From a virus, in the IMG/VR virus record IMGVR_UViG_3300008624_000019, positions 1-50,905 of that record: DNA of 50,905 bases; one strand, written 5' to 3'. Positions 15,240 through 25,274 of this stretch are shown one piece after another. How positions within the stretch are numbered: the stretch's first letter is position 1; every line of letters starts with the position of its first letter. A program made the position numbers and the translations under genes. The notes beneath the pieces are model-generated. The model was not told the DNA's origin. It made no database searches and saw nothing but the letters and a program-made list of their open reading frames with translations.

Positions 15240-16538
15240 ATGGGAATTAGAACAAGAAATAGAGCTAACAATGTAAATACAGATGGCACACCTTTAACTT
15301 TAGGTGCAAGTGTGCAACCAGTTAAAGATGATGTAACAGCTTTGGCTTTGAGAGAAGCAACAAACGAATCGTCTGCTGCTTTCAATTTGCCTAATACTTT
15401 TATAGATACGTTTTCAGATGACACAAATCTAGGAACACAAACAGATGTAGATAGAGTTAGTGGTCATATAACAACTGCTATAACAACTGTTGACGAATGG
15501 GTAAGCGACGCTAATACTTTAGCATTATTACATTATAATGGTTCTAATGGTGGGACAGTATTTACAGATAGTTCTTCACACAATAGAACAATAACTAGAC
15601 GTAATCAACCTACTACAAATACAGGAACTAAAAAATTTGGAAGTGCTTCTGCTTTCTTTGATGGTTCAGATGACTCTTTATCAATGCCTGATAGTGATGA
15701 TTGGATTTGGGGGACAGGTGATTGGACTATGGAAACTTGGATATATATGAACGTCAATACAGGCACACACGGATATGATATATTCAACCAAGCAAAAACA
15801 GATAGTACAGATGTAGGTGGTGCTTGGCATTGGGGTATTAGTCCTAATGCAGGAATGAAACAAAAATTTAATGTTTATCATAGAAATAGTACAACAACAG
15901 CAGATGATTTTTCTTTTGAATCTGGTACTGCTATGTCAACAGGTCAATGGTATCATATGGCAGTAGTTAGAGATGGAGGTACAATAAGATTTTATAAAGA
16001 TGGTGTACAAGATGGTTCTGCTTCTGTACCAACTTCTTCTGGTGGTCATTTAATGACTGGTGCTTTAGGTGGTCAAGTATGGATAAGTAAAAGAGCTTAT
16101 ACTGACTCTTATGGTGTTCTTAACGGTTATTTAGATGAAATGAGAATATCAAATAATTGTAGATATCCTAATGGAACAACTTTTACTCCACAAGAACGTA
16201 CAACATCAACAGCAACAGGAACATTAATTCAATCAGCTAATACAGTAGATGTAGCTAAAACAAAAGTAGCTGGAACAATGCTTTATAAAGATGGTATTGG
16301 AACAGGAGTTATCGGAACGGATTTAAAAATATATTTCAGTTGTGATAATGGTTCAAATTGGACTGAAGCGTCAAGTTATGATACTATTACTCCAGTCTAT
16401 AGTACTGGTGTTAAACAAGTCCGTTTGGGAGAAACAACTTGTACAAGTGGCACAGGAGTTATTTACAAAGCTGTTTGGGCGAACCAGGCAGATACTACTA
16501 AAGAAACACAACTCCACGGAATAGGAATTAATTACTAA
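15240..16538 (+). CDS. LamG/concanavalin-like domain structural protein
   Basis: Residues 95-325 form a laminin-G/ConA-like lectin domain: LLHYNGSNGGTVFTDSSSHN, FGSASAFFDGSDDSLSMPDS, GDWTMETWIYM, GQWYHMAVVRDGGTIRFYKDG and GYLDEMRISNNCRYP are all typical. Such domains bind sugars and suggest host-surface recognition. The C-terminus continues as a beta-rich fibre domain. The gene starts one base after the previous stop, so the two fibre proteins are coupled and may form one appendage. Confidence 0.85.
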   Translation: MGIRTRNRANNVNTDGTPLTLGASVQPVKDDVTALALREATNESSAAFNLPNTFIDTFSDDTNLGTQTDVDRVSGHITTAITTVDEWVSDANTLALLHYNGSNGGTVFTDSSSHNRTITRRNQPTTNTGTKKFGSASAFFDGSDDSLSMPDSDDWIWGTGDWTMETWIYMNVNTGTHGYDIFNQAKTDSTDVGGAWHWGISPNAGMKQKFNVYHRNSTTTADDFSFESGTAMSTGQWYHMAVVRDGGTIRFYKDGVQDGSASVPTSSGGHLMTGALGGQVWISKRAYTDSYGVLNGYLDEMRISNNCRYPNGTTFTPQERTTSTATGTLIQSANTVDVAKTKVAGTMLYKDGIGTGVIGTDLKIYFSCDNGSNWTEASSYDTITPVYSTGVKQVRLGETTCTSGTGVIYKAVWANQADTTKETQLHGIGINY

Positions 16539-16550
16539 TTAGAAAACTTG

Positions 16551-16558
16551 TATAAATA
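16551..16558 (+). promoter_or_regulatory. Late-type promoter TATAAATA
   Basis: Exact TATAAATA (continuing TAGATAAAGGA), 18 bases before the gp8 ATG, with AAAGGA as the ribosome site. Confidence 0.65.
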
Positions 16559-16576
16559 TAGATAAAGGAAATAAGA

Positions 16577-18037
16577 ATGCCAGCAATTATAACAAATAAA
16601 TTCAGAATACACAACTCGGAACAATTCCACGAAGCGTTTTCTGAAGCGTCAGGAAATACTTTCTATTTAGGTATAGGAAGACCTCAAGCATTTACGACTT
16701 CTACAAGAGGAGATGGAAGAACAAATAATGAAGGTACAGATTTATTACCTGTGACTCCTGCAGACAACGAAAATACACAAAATTTTACATATGATGATAT
16801 GCTTGCTTGTAAAAAAGTAGCAAGTACAAATGCTGGATTTGTAATTCCTAGAAGAAATTGGACGACTGCTACTGTATATGATTATTACAGACACGATTAT
16901 GGAGAATACATTACTGGAACAACAACAGTACAAACTTCAAATAGTGGTGCAGGTACTTTATATGACGCAACTTTTTATGTTCTAACTACAGCAAGAAACG
17001 TATATAAATGTTTAGATAATAATAATGGTGCGAATTCAACTGTAGAACCTACAGGAACATCAACAACAATATTAGCAACTGCTGATGGATACAAGTGGAA
17101 ATATATTTACACTTTAACTGCTGCTCAACAAGCAGAATTTTTATCAGTAGATTTTATGGCAGTTGGTACAAATGGAACAGTTAATGCTGCTGCTGTAGAT
17201 GGTGCAATCAATATAGTAAAAATTAAAACAGCGGGTTCTGCTGGTACAGATGGAACACATACAGGTGTTCCAATACGAGGAGATGGATCAAGTGGAGTTT
17301 GTTCAGTAACCATTGCTTCAGGTGCAGTTACAGCGGTAACCGTAACTACTCCAGGAACAGGATATACTTACGCATATATTAAACTTGCAGATATAAATGC
17401 TGCTGGTGGTGGTTCATTAATTACTACAGAATTAGATTGTATGATTGAACCAAAAGGTGGACACGGATTTAATGCAGTACAAGAGTTAGGTGGATTTTTT
17501 GTTATGTTGAATACAAGTTTAGAAGGAACAGAATCAGCTAATTCAGGTGACGTAACTGTTGCAAATGATTTTAGAAAAGTAAGTTTAATAAGAGACCCGA
17601 AATCAGGTGGTACTGCTGCTTCTGCCGCTACATTGAGAGCAACTACAGCAGTTGTTGGTGCGTCTAGTAATTTAACATTTTCAGTTGATGAAAAAATTTC
17701 ACAAGCAAGCACAGGTGCAGTTGGTAAAGTAGTAGAGTGGGATCCAACAAATAAAATATTATATTATATTCAACCAAGACACAATGATGAGGGAATAGAT
17801 ACTAACGGTAATCAGACAGCATTTAGTGGCACAAATATTATTACTGGTGCAGATACAAACGCAACTTTAACACCTGCTACGACAACAGGTACAGTTAATA
17901 GTCAAACATTTTCAAACGGATATTCTAGTTCGGAAATTGACCACGGTTCAGGTGAAATAGTTTATGTAGAAAATAGAGCGCCAATCACTAGAGCTGCTGA
18001 CCAAACCGAAAATATCAAATTGATTATAGAATTTTAG
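16577..18037 (+). CDS. 8: Baseplate wedge subunit gp8
   Basis: The N-terminus (AIITNKFRIHNSEQFHEAFSE...FYLGIGRPQAF) is characteristic of gp8, which forms dimers in the wedge and supports the fibre network. The 486 residues contain a wedge core with DGYKWKYIYTLTAAQQAEFL near residue 175 and a Gly/Thr-rich C-terminal half. T4 gp8 is shorter (334), but marine homologues are often longer. It is followed after nine bases by the DUF4815 protein, the usual order in these phages. Confidence 0.85.
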   Translation: MPAIITNKFRIHNSEQFHEAFSEASGNTFYLGIGRPQAFTTSTRGDGRTNNEGTDLLPVTPADNENTQNFTYDDMLACKKVASTNAGFVIPRRNWTTATVYDYYRHDYGEYITGTTTVQTSNSGAGTLYDATFYVLTTARNVYKCLDNNNGANSTVEPTGTSTTILATADGYKWKYIYTLTAAQQAEFLSVDFMAVGTNGTVNAAAVDGAINIVKIKTAGSAGTDGTHTGVPIRGDGSSGVCSVTIASGAVTAVTVTTPGTGYTYAYIKLADINAAGGGSLITTELDCMIEPKGGHGFNAVQELGGFFVMLNTSLEGTESANSGDVTVANDFRKVSLIRDPKSGGTAASAATLRATTAVVGASSNLTFSVDEKISQASTGAVGKVVEWDPTNKILYYIQPRHNDEGIDTNGNQTAFSGTNIITGADTNATLTPATTTGTVNSQTFSNGYSSSEIDHGSGEIVYVENRAPITRAADQTENIKLIIEF

Positions 18038-18046
18038 GGGAGTTAA

Positions 18047-21000
18047 ATGCCAAGTCCAACAGATTTTAACTTATCGCCCTATTATGATGACTTTAATGAA
18101 AGTAAAAAATTTCATAGAGTTCTTTTCAGACCAGCATTTGCTGTACAGGCGAGAGAGTTAACACAATCACAGACGCAATTACAAAACCAAGTAGAAAGGG
18201 TTAGTGACCATCTATTTGAAAAAGGTTCTATGGTTATACCTGGAGAAATCGGGTACGACTTAAATTACACTTCAGTAAAACTTTCAGCAAAATCAAACTC
18301 AACTTTAGCAGATTATAACGGAGTAGAATTAACAGGTGCAACTTCAGGCGTTGTTGCAAAAGTTATAGGTGTATCTGTAGCTGATGGAACTGATCCAGAT
18401 ACATTATTTGTAAAATATACAAAAACTGGAACAGACAATGTAGCAGTTTCTTTTACTGATACAGAAATTTTAGATTGTACAATTAATGCTTTGGCTGCTA
18501 CAGCGACTGTTGCTTCAACACATTCAGGTAGTGCTGCCGAAGTTCAAGCAGGAGTTTATTACATTAATGGATATCACGTTGAAGTTTCAAAACAAACAGT
18601 AGTACTAGACAAATATACAAACACACCTTCATATAGAGTTGGTTTATTAGTTACAGAATCTTTTGTAACTCCAAATGAAGATGTAAGTTTAAATGATAAT
18701 GCTCAAGGAACATCAAATCAAAATGCTCCAGGTGCTCATAGATTTAAAATACTTTTAACATTAACAAAACTATCTTTAGCTTCAACAGCAGACGCAAACT
18801 TTGTAGAGTTGTTAAGATTAAAAAATGGTATTATTCAAAATCAAGTTAGAACAACAGAATACGCTGTAATAGAAGATACTTTTGCTCGTAGAACATATGA
18901 CGAGTCAGGTGATTATGCATTAAGAGATTTTGATTTAGATTTAAGAGAACATTTAGTATCAGGAGATAATAGAGGTATCTATACATCAGGTCAAGGTGGG
19001 GACGCAACTAAAATTGCTGCTGGTATGGGACCAGGTAAAGCATATGTTCGTGGTTATGAATTAGAAACAATAGGTACAACTTTTGTTGATATTGATAAGA
19101 CAAGAGATTTTGATACAGAAAATAATTTCAAAACAAGATTTAGTTTAGGTAATTACTTAAACGTAACTAACGTTTATGGTTCGCCAGATGTTGGTTTCGT
19201 TTCAGGAGATTCAGAATCATTTAAAAATATTACTTTACATAAATCAGCAACTACTGTTAGAGGTACTCCTAATAATGGTGCTGAATCAAGTATTAATTTA
19301 ATAGGAAGAGCAAAGTCAAGAGGATTTGAATATTCATCTGGTACTGCTTCAAACAATATTTTTTCATTTGGCGGTTTAACAAGTTCTGTTTTTAAACATT
19401 ATCTATTTGATGTAGAAATGTTTAATCATTTAAACATACTAACTGCTCAAGGTTTTACTACTGGTGAAACTGTAACATCATCATCTGGTGCGACTGGTAC
19501 AGTTCAATCATCATCAACTACAGAAACACAAGCAATTAATAATATAACTCAAGCAAATCCTACAGTAGTTCAACACGCAAGTTCCCATAATTTTAAAGAT
19601 GGACAACAAATTACAATTGCTGGCGTTGGAAGTTCTTGGGCAATTGATTCAGTAGTAGTAACTGGTGGAACATTTACAGTTAGAGTAATTAATGCTACAG
19701 ATTATAATTTATACAAAGAAGATGGAATAACTACTGTTAATTGTACAAATCCAGGTACAGGTGGAACATCAACACACGGAGTTGTAGTAGTTTCAAATGT
19801 ACAAGGTACTTTTCTTCCAGGTGAAACAATTACAGGTGGTTCTTCAAGTAATACAGCAGTTATACAAGCAGATGTTTTAGGACGTAAAGGGTCAACAGTT
19901 TTTGGTCCTTCTGATATTAAACAAGTTGCAATGGCAGGTTCTCCAACGTATACTGCTGATGTAGTGAGAGATAATGCTAGTATGACAGGTACAATATCTG
20001 TCGGAGGTGCAGGAACAATAGTTAGTGGATTTGGTACAAGATTTACAGATGAATTAAAAATTGGAGATAAAATTACATATACAACAAATACACCTCTTTC
20101 TGAAACAAATGAAGTTGCTTATATTATTAATGATACAAGTTTTGCAGTAACTTTAGGTGCAGGTGGTGATGTTAGCAAATCATCTTTTACTAGAGGACGA
20201 GGTGCAGTAAAAGAACCAAGTAAAAATATTTCAATATTTGAAATGCCAAATGAAACAGTTAAGACATTAAAGACAACTGTTAATTCAGGAATAACTGATA
20301 CAAACTTTTCTATACGAAGAGCATTTACAGCAACATTAGGATCAAATGGTGACGCAACTATAACATCAGGAACAAATGAAACATTTAGTGGATTAGCAGA
20401 AAAAGATTTTTCTGTATCTATTATGTCAATGGGTGCAGGTACAGGAGGAGAAGTTGGCGCTGTATTAAGTTTAAGTGGTACTAACCATTTAGCGGGTGAT
20501 ATATTTACATTAGGTGGTTCTCCAACAGGTAAAACTTTAACATTAACTTTTGGTACTGATTATGCAGGACATAAAGTAAAAATATTAGCAACAGTTAATA
20601 GAAGTGTTGCAGGTTCTAAAACTAAAACTTTAGCTTCAGCACAAACAGTACAGATATCAACTCAAGCAGAAGTAGAAAGTGGAGTATGTGGTCTAGGTAA
20701 AGCAGACGTTTATAAAATTAATAATGTTTATATGTCAGCAGATTTTTCTACAAATGCTATTGCTGGTGATACAGATATTACAGATAGATTTACTTTAGAT
20801 ACAGGACAAAGAGATAACTTCTATGACATTGGAAGACTTAAATTAAAAAATGGTGCAATAACTCCAATAGGAAGATTACTAGTTAATTTTGATTACTTCT
20901 CTCACGGTTCTGGAGATTATTTTGATGTAGACTCTTATGCAGGTGTTGTTAACTATGAAGACATTTCAAATTATTCTTCTGACACAACAGGAAAAATATT

Positions 21001-21151
21001 TAGATTAAGAGATTGTTTAGATTTTAGACCAAGAGTAGATGACTCTTCAACAATAAATTCAGGTATTCAAGACCGTTCTTATGACGGCACAGGTGCTTCT
21101 ACAGTTGATATGGTTAAATTTGGATCAGATATTACTTCTGATTTTGAATAA
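18047..21151 (+). CDS. DUF4815-type virion protein, N-terminal part (ends at in-frame TAA)
   Basis: The start (TDFNLSPYYDDFNESKKFHRVLFRP, then ARELTQSQTQLQNQVERVSDHLFEKG) is the DUF4815 signature of the very large baseplate or appendage protein that follows gp8 in marine T4-like phages. The 1034 residues run to SDITSDFE and stop at TAA 21149-21151. The same frame stays open for a further 984 codons with the expected continuation (YLPRIDKIFLDKEGNF), so this looks like one gene of about 2018 codons with a single nonsense change, most simply TAT to TAA. Confidence 0.85.
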   Translation: MPSPTDFNLSPYYDDFNESKKFHRVLFRPAFAVQARELTQSQTQLQNQVERVSDHLFEKGSMVIPGEIGYDLNYTSVKLSAKSNSTLADYNGVELTGATSGVVAKVIGVSVADGTDPDTLFVKYTKTGTDNVAVSFTDTEILDCTINALAATATVASTHSGSAAEVQAGVYYINGYHVEVSKQTVVLDKYTNTPSYRVGLLVTESFVTPNEDVSLNDNAQGTSNQNAPGAHRFKILLTLTKLSLASTADANFVELLRLKNGIIQNQVRTTEYAVIEDTFARRTYDESGDYALRDFDLDLREHLVSGDNRGIYTSGQGGDATKIAAGMGPGKAYVRGYELETIGTTFVDIDKTRDFDTENNFKTRFSLGNYLNVTNVYGSPDVGFVSGDSESFKNITLHKSATTVRGTPNNGAESSINLIGRAKSRGFEYSSGTASNNIFSFGGLTSSVFKHYLFDVEMFNHLNILTAQGFTTGETVTSSSGATGTVQSSSTTETQAINNITQANPTVVQHASSHNFKDGQQITIAGVGSSWAIDSVVVTGGTFTVRVINATDYNLYKEDGITTVNCTNPGTGGTSTHGVVVVSNVQGTFLPGETITGGSSSNTAVIQADVLGRKGSTVFGPSDIKQVAMAGSPTYTADVVRDNASMTGTISVGGAGTIVSGFGTRFTDELKIGDKITYTTNTPLSETNEVAYIINDTSFAVTLGAGGDVSKSSFTRGRGAVKEPSKNISIFEMPNETVKTLKTTVNSGITDTNFSIRRAFTATLGSNGDATITSGTNETFSGLAEKDFSVSIMSMGAGTGGEVGAVLSLSGTNHLAGDIFTLGGSPTGKTLTLTFGTDYAGHKVKILATVNRSVAGSKTKTLASAQTVQISTQAEVESGVCGLGKADVYKINNVYMSADFSTNAIAGDTDITDRFTLDTGQRDNFYDIGRLKLKNGAITPIGRLLVNFDYFSHGSGDYFDVDSYAGVVNYEDISNYSSDTTGKIFRLRDCLDFRPRVDDSSTINSGIQDRSYDGTGASTVDMVKFGSDITSDFE

Positions 21152-24103
21152 TACTTACCAAGAATAGATAAAATCTTTTTAGATAAAGAAGGAAACTTTA
21201 AAGTTGCTAAAGGTGCAAGTGCTTTAGTACCGCAAGTACCAAAATCTTTAGATGGTGCAATGCTATTATATACTTTAGAAATGCCATCTTACGTTTTATC
21301 TTTAGATGATATTACTGTTAAAGCAGTTGATAATAGAAGATATACAATGAGAGATATTGGTTATTTAGAAACTAGAATTGAGAATATGGAATATTATACT
21401 CAATTATCATTGTTAGAAACACAAGCACAAAATTTACAAATACAAGACGCAAATGGTTTTGATAGATTTAAAAACGGAATTATAGTAGACAACTTTAGTG
21501 GTCACAATATAGGTGATGTAGGAAATATAGATTACAAATCATCTATTGATATGGCAAGAGGTCAATTAAGACCTATGTTCAATGAGGACGCAGTACAATT
21601 AATAGAAGCAGATGATGATGGTACTGCTATTTTAGCAACAGATAGAACGGATGGAACATATCAAAAAACTGGAGATTGTTTAACATTACCTTATACTGAA
21701 ACTGCTTTAATAACACAACCTTTCGCAAGTAAGAGTGTCAATGTTAATCCATTTGATGTCTTTACTTGGTCAGGTGCAATAGAATTAACTCCACCAAGTG
21801 ATGAGTGGAAAGAAACAGAACGAAGACCAGAATTAGTTATAAACAATGTTGGTGGTTTTGATACGTTAGTTTCTGGAATTCCAAACAATGGTTTACAAGG
21901 TGTTGAAATAGGAACAATATGGAATGATTGGCAAGATTTTTGGTCTGGTTCAACTAGAGATGTCGCAAGTAGACAAGTTGGTGGCGGAAGAGCAGGAAGA
22001 AGAGTATTTGCTGTTGATGAAATAGAAACTGCTCAAAATGTTCAACAAACAAGAACAGGATTAAGACAAAGATTAGTTCCTCAAGTAGTAAGAAATTCAA
22101 TAGGCGATAGAATTGTTAATGTTGCTTTTGTACCATTTGTTAGAAGTAGAACAATATCATTTAGTGGAACAAGGATGAAACCAAATACAAGAGTTTATCC
22201 TTACTTTGATAATATTGCAATAGCAACTTATTGTACACCAACTGGCGGTTCATTAGGAGGCAATATTGTAACCGACGCCAATGGTGCGTGTTCAGGTACT
22301 TTTGCAATTCCTGATCCAACTAATAATTCAAATCCAAGATGGCGTACTGGTCAAAGAGTATTCAGATTAACAAGTTCAGTTACAAATGATACAAGTACAG
22401 ATGTAGAAACTTCAGGAGAAGCAGATTATGTCGCAAGAGGAATTTTAGAAACTGTACAGAATACAATTATATCAACAAGAGAACCTAGACTTGAAAGACA
22501 GGCTACAACTGAAAACAGAAGTATTACAAGAACATCTACAAGACGAAGTGAAAGAACGGTTGGTTGGGTTGACCCATTAGCACAAACATTTATGATTGAT
22601 GATGTTGGTGGTGTATTCTTAACTTCTGTTGATTTATTTTTCGGTACTAAAGATAGTAATATTCCAATTACAGTTCAAATAAGAGAAGTTGTAAATGGAT
22701 ATCCAGGATCAACAATATTACCATTTAGTGAAACAACAATAAATCCAGGTTCAGTTAATACAAGTGCTGATGGAACAGTAGCAACTACATTTACTTTTTC
22801 AGGTCCTGTATATGTACAAGAAAATGTTGAGTATTGTTTTGTTGTACTTGCAAACTCAAATGAGTATAATGCTTATGTTGGAAGATTAGGTGAAACAGTA
22901 TTAGGTTCTGATAGAACAATATCACAACAACCATATGCTGGTGTTATGTTTAAATCTCAAAATGGTTCAACTTGGACTGCTGAACAAAACGAAGATATTA
23001 AATTTACATTAAAGAGAGCAGAATTTGCAGACGCTGTTGGTAGAGTTACACTTTGCAATGACGAATTACCAGCAAGAAAACTTAAAAACAATCCTATTAG
23101 AACAACGCAAGGTTCAGATGTAGTTAGAGTTTATCATCCAAATCACGGAATGCATAGTACATCAAACAATGTAACTATATCTGGAGTTCCTTCAGGAACA
23201 TACAACGGATTAGCGCATAGTTCAATTAATGGAACATATACAAGTATATCAAACATAACTTTAGATAGTTATGATATACAAATACCAGGTTCAACAACCG
23301 CAACTACAAACGGAGATATTGGAAGTAATGCTGTTTATGCAACACAAAATAGATTGTATGATGTTATGAATTTAAACTTATCAACAATGAGTTTACCAGG
23401 TACGAGTATATCTTATAAATTAAGACCTACTACTGGACAATCAATACACGGTTCAGAAGCAGAATTTAGTACAGTTGCAGTTGCAAACGCTGGGTCTATA
23501 ATTGCAAATGATAATATCTATTGTACTTCACCTAAAATGGTTGCAAGTCAAATAAATGAAACAAATGAAATGAACGGTTTAAAATCTTTGTATGTAAATG
23601 TAGAAATGACAAGTACAAGTACTAAACTATCACCACTTATAGATTTACAAAGAATTAGTGCATACACAATACAAAATAGATTAAATAATCCAACATCTGG
23701 TAATACACCAGACTTTGTTGCTGATACTGCTCCAACTGGAAGTTCAACAGCAGGTGTGTACTTAACTAGACCTATTGTTATAGAAAATAATTCTACTTCT
23801 CTTGATATAAGACTATCAGCAAATGTTCGTTCAAGTTCATTAATTAGACTTTATTACAGAACATCTGGTGGTTCTGAAACTAGAAAAATTGAAGATATAA
23901 ATTGGTTGCCATTTAATTCAGATGGTAGCGAAGATATTTCAATTCCTCCTGCAGAAGACGATAGTACATTTAGAGAATACAAATATACAGCAAGCGGATT
24001 AAATGATTTCACTTCATTTCAAATTAAAATTGTAATGAAAGGGTCTATATCATCTTATCCACCAATCTGTAAAGATATGAGAGGAATTGCATTAGCAATA
24101 TAA
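21152..24103 (+). CDS. DUF4815-type virion protein, C-terminal part (same frame after the TAA)
   Basis: The frame directly after the TAA encodes YLPRIDKIFLDKEGNF and then, from the first ATG at 21260, LLYTLEMPSYVLSLDDI...NRRYTMRDIGYLETRIENMEYYTQLSLLE, a conserved block of the same family. No ribosome site precedes ATG 21260, so independent translation is unlikely. Later parts are beta-rich (LAQTFMIDDVGGVFLTSVDLFFGTKD). Either the gene is truly broken, the stop is read through, or the stop is a sequence or assembly error; the protein is probably essential, which favours error or a population variant. Confidence 0.8.
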   Translation, partial: YLPRIDKIFLDKEGNFKVAKGASALVPQVPKSLDGAMLLYTLEMPSYVLSLDDITVKAVDNRRYTMRDIGYLETRIENMEYYTQLSLLETQAQNLQIQDANGFDRFKNGIIVDNFSGHNIGDVGNIDYKSSIDMARGQLRPMFNEDAVQLIEADDDGTAILATDRTDGTYQKTGDCLTLPYTETALITQPFASKSVNVNPFDVFTWSGAIELTPPSDEWKETERRPELVINNVGGFDTLVSGIPNNGLQGVEIGTIWNDWQDFWSGSTRDVASRQVGGGRAGRRVFAVDEIETAQNVQQTRTGLRQRLVPQVVRNSIGDRIVNVAFVPFVRSRTISFSGTRMKPNTRVYPYFDNIAIATYCTPTGGSLGGNIVTDANGACSGTFAIPDPTNNSNPRWRTGQRVFRLTSSVTNDTSTDVETSGEADYVARGILETVQNTIISTREPRLERQATTENRSITRTSTRRSERTVGWVDPLAQTFMIDDVGGVFLTSVDLFFGTKDSNIPITVQIREVVNGYPGSTILPFSETTINPGSVNTSADGTVATTFTFSGPVYVQENVEYCFVVLANSNEYNAYVGRLGETVLGSDRTISQQPYAGVMFKSQNGSTWTAEQNEDIKFTLKRAEFADAVGRVTLCNDELPARKLKNNPIRTTQGSDVVRVYHPNHGMHSTSNNVTISGVPSGTYNGLAHSSINGTYTSISNITLDSYDIQIPGSTTATTNGDIGSNAVYATQNRLYDVMNLNLSTMSLPGTSISYKLRPTTGQSIHGSEAEFSTVAVANAGSIIANDNIYCTSPKMVASQINETNEMNGLKSLYVNVEMTSTSTKLSPLIDLQRISAYTIQNRLNNPTSGNTPDFVADTAPTGSSTAGVYLTRPIVIENNSTSLDIRLSANVRSSSLIRLYYRTSGGSETRKIEDINWLPFNSDGSEDISIPPAEDDSTFREYKYTASGLNDFTSFQIKIVMKGSISSYPPICKDMRGIALAI

Positions 24104-24107
24104 TAAA

Positions 24108-24329
24108 ATGGCAAACGGAGTATTGAAAGTTGAAGGACACTCAAATTTAGTTAGAGATATTAATACTAATGCGATAGTTAGAACAAGTAATGAATATGCT
24201 ATCTATATGAAAAGAATAAAACAAAGAGAAGAGAATGCAGACCAATTAAGAGGTATGTGTTCCGAGATAAATAATTTAAAGAAAGAATTAAGAGAAATAA
24301 AAGATTTAATTAAGAAGGTTATAAAATAA
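24108..24329 (+). CDS. Small coiled-coil protein, 73 aa
   Basis: After a short N-terminal segment (GVLKVEGHSNLVRDINTNAIV) the protein turns into a charged helix (MKRIKQREENADQLRGMCSEINNLKKELREIKDLIKKVIK) with heptad spacing. Such a gene often sits directly after the large DUF4815 gene in marine myoviruses. Four bases separate it from that gene and one from the next. It may be a structural linker or a fibre chaperone. Confidence 0.65.
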   Translation: MANGVLKVEGHSNLVRDINTNAIVRTSNEYAIYMKRIKQREENADQLRGMCSEINNLKKELREIKDLIKKVIK

Positions 24330-24330
24330 A

Positions 24331-25263
24331 ATGGCTGTAAGAAATATAGCAATAACAGATACACTAGAAACGTTTAGAACGCAATTTAATGCGTTAGCGG
24401 CAGATGACTTTGGCGATATAGGAACGTTAGACTCTTCATTGGCGGCAACAAGTGTTATAGGTGCTGTAAATGAATTGTCTGCTCAAGTAGGTGCCGCTGA
24501 AGGTTGGAAGATGGAAGATTCTTCTTCAACTATACAGCAAGTTGGTGCAGGTCAAACTGCTATATTTAAAGGTGTTTCAAACCAAACAACTGCTGTTGTA
24601 ACTGTTCCAGATACTTTAACAATTGGATTGACTAATAGTGTAACTATTACAACTCAATTAACATCTCCAATTGTAGTTGCAGGAAATTTAACTTTAACAA
24701 ATGGTTCTATTACAGATTCAAGTGGTACTATAGATTTTGGTAATGAAAATTTAACAACAACTGGTGACATACAAGCAAATCTTCTGACAGCGCCGAGTAT
24801 TACAACTACAGGTGGGACGAGTACATTAGGAACAATTTTAATAGTTGGTAATACAATTTCATCTACAGATTCTACTGTAATTCATTTTGATGATGATGTT
24901 CAAGTTGAAGGAACATTAAGAACAAATACTATGTCTGCTCGCACAGGAGATAGTGTTAGTTTTGGTAATAGTCATATATCAACAAATAATATAACAACAA
25001 GTGGGGCTATTTACTTAACAGGTGCAAATAGCAATTTAGGTATTTATTTTGAAGGTGCAACAAATGACGCATTTAAAACATATATAAGACCTACAGACCC
25101 TACAGCAGAAAGAATAGTAACATTACCTGATTTAACTGGAACTGCAATTTTAGATACTTCAACAGCATATGCAACAGGTGATATCTTTACAGCTTCATCA
25201 ACTTTAATAATATACAACTCAGCGGGAGTAGCGCAAAAGACGATTGTTGGTAGTGCTACATAG
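24331..25263 (+). CDS. Fibre-like structural protein, 310 aa
   Basis: The N-terminus (AVRNIAITDTLETFRTQFNALAADDFGDIGTLDSSL...VIGAVNELSAQVG) is the common attachment motif of marine phage fibres. The middle is Thr/Ser-rich with LTTTGDIQ and GTIDFGNENL repeats. The C-terminus (DAFKTYIRPTDPTAERIVTLPDLTGTAIL) is the same module that ends the protein at 41030-41410. It is probably a minor fibre or appendage protein. Confidence 0.75.
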   Translation: MAVRNIAITDTLETFRTQFNALAADDFGDIGTLDSSLAATSVIGAVNELSAQVGAAEGWKMEDSSSTIQQVGAGQTAIFKGVSNQTTAVVTVPDTLTIGLTNSVTITTQLTSPIVVAGNLTLTNGSITDSSGTIDFGNENLTTTGDIQANLLTAPSITTTGGTSTLGTILIVGNTISSTDSTVIHFDDDVQVEGTLRTNTMSARTGDSVSFGNSHISTNNITTSGAIYLTGANSNLGIYFEGATNDAFKTYIRPTDPTAERIVTLPDLTGTAILDTSTAYATGDIFTASSTLIIYNSAGVAQKTIVGSAT

Positions 25264-25274
25264 GAGATTTAATT

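Noticed and set aside
10869-17712. Minus-strand open frames within gp6, gp7, gp8 and the fibre genes
   Set aside because: They lie wholly inside well-supported structural genes and have low-complexity Ser/Thr/Val/Pro composition that mirrors the sense strand.
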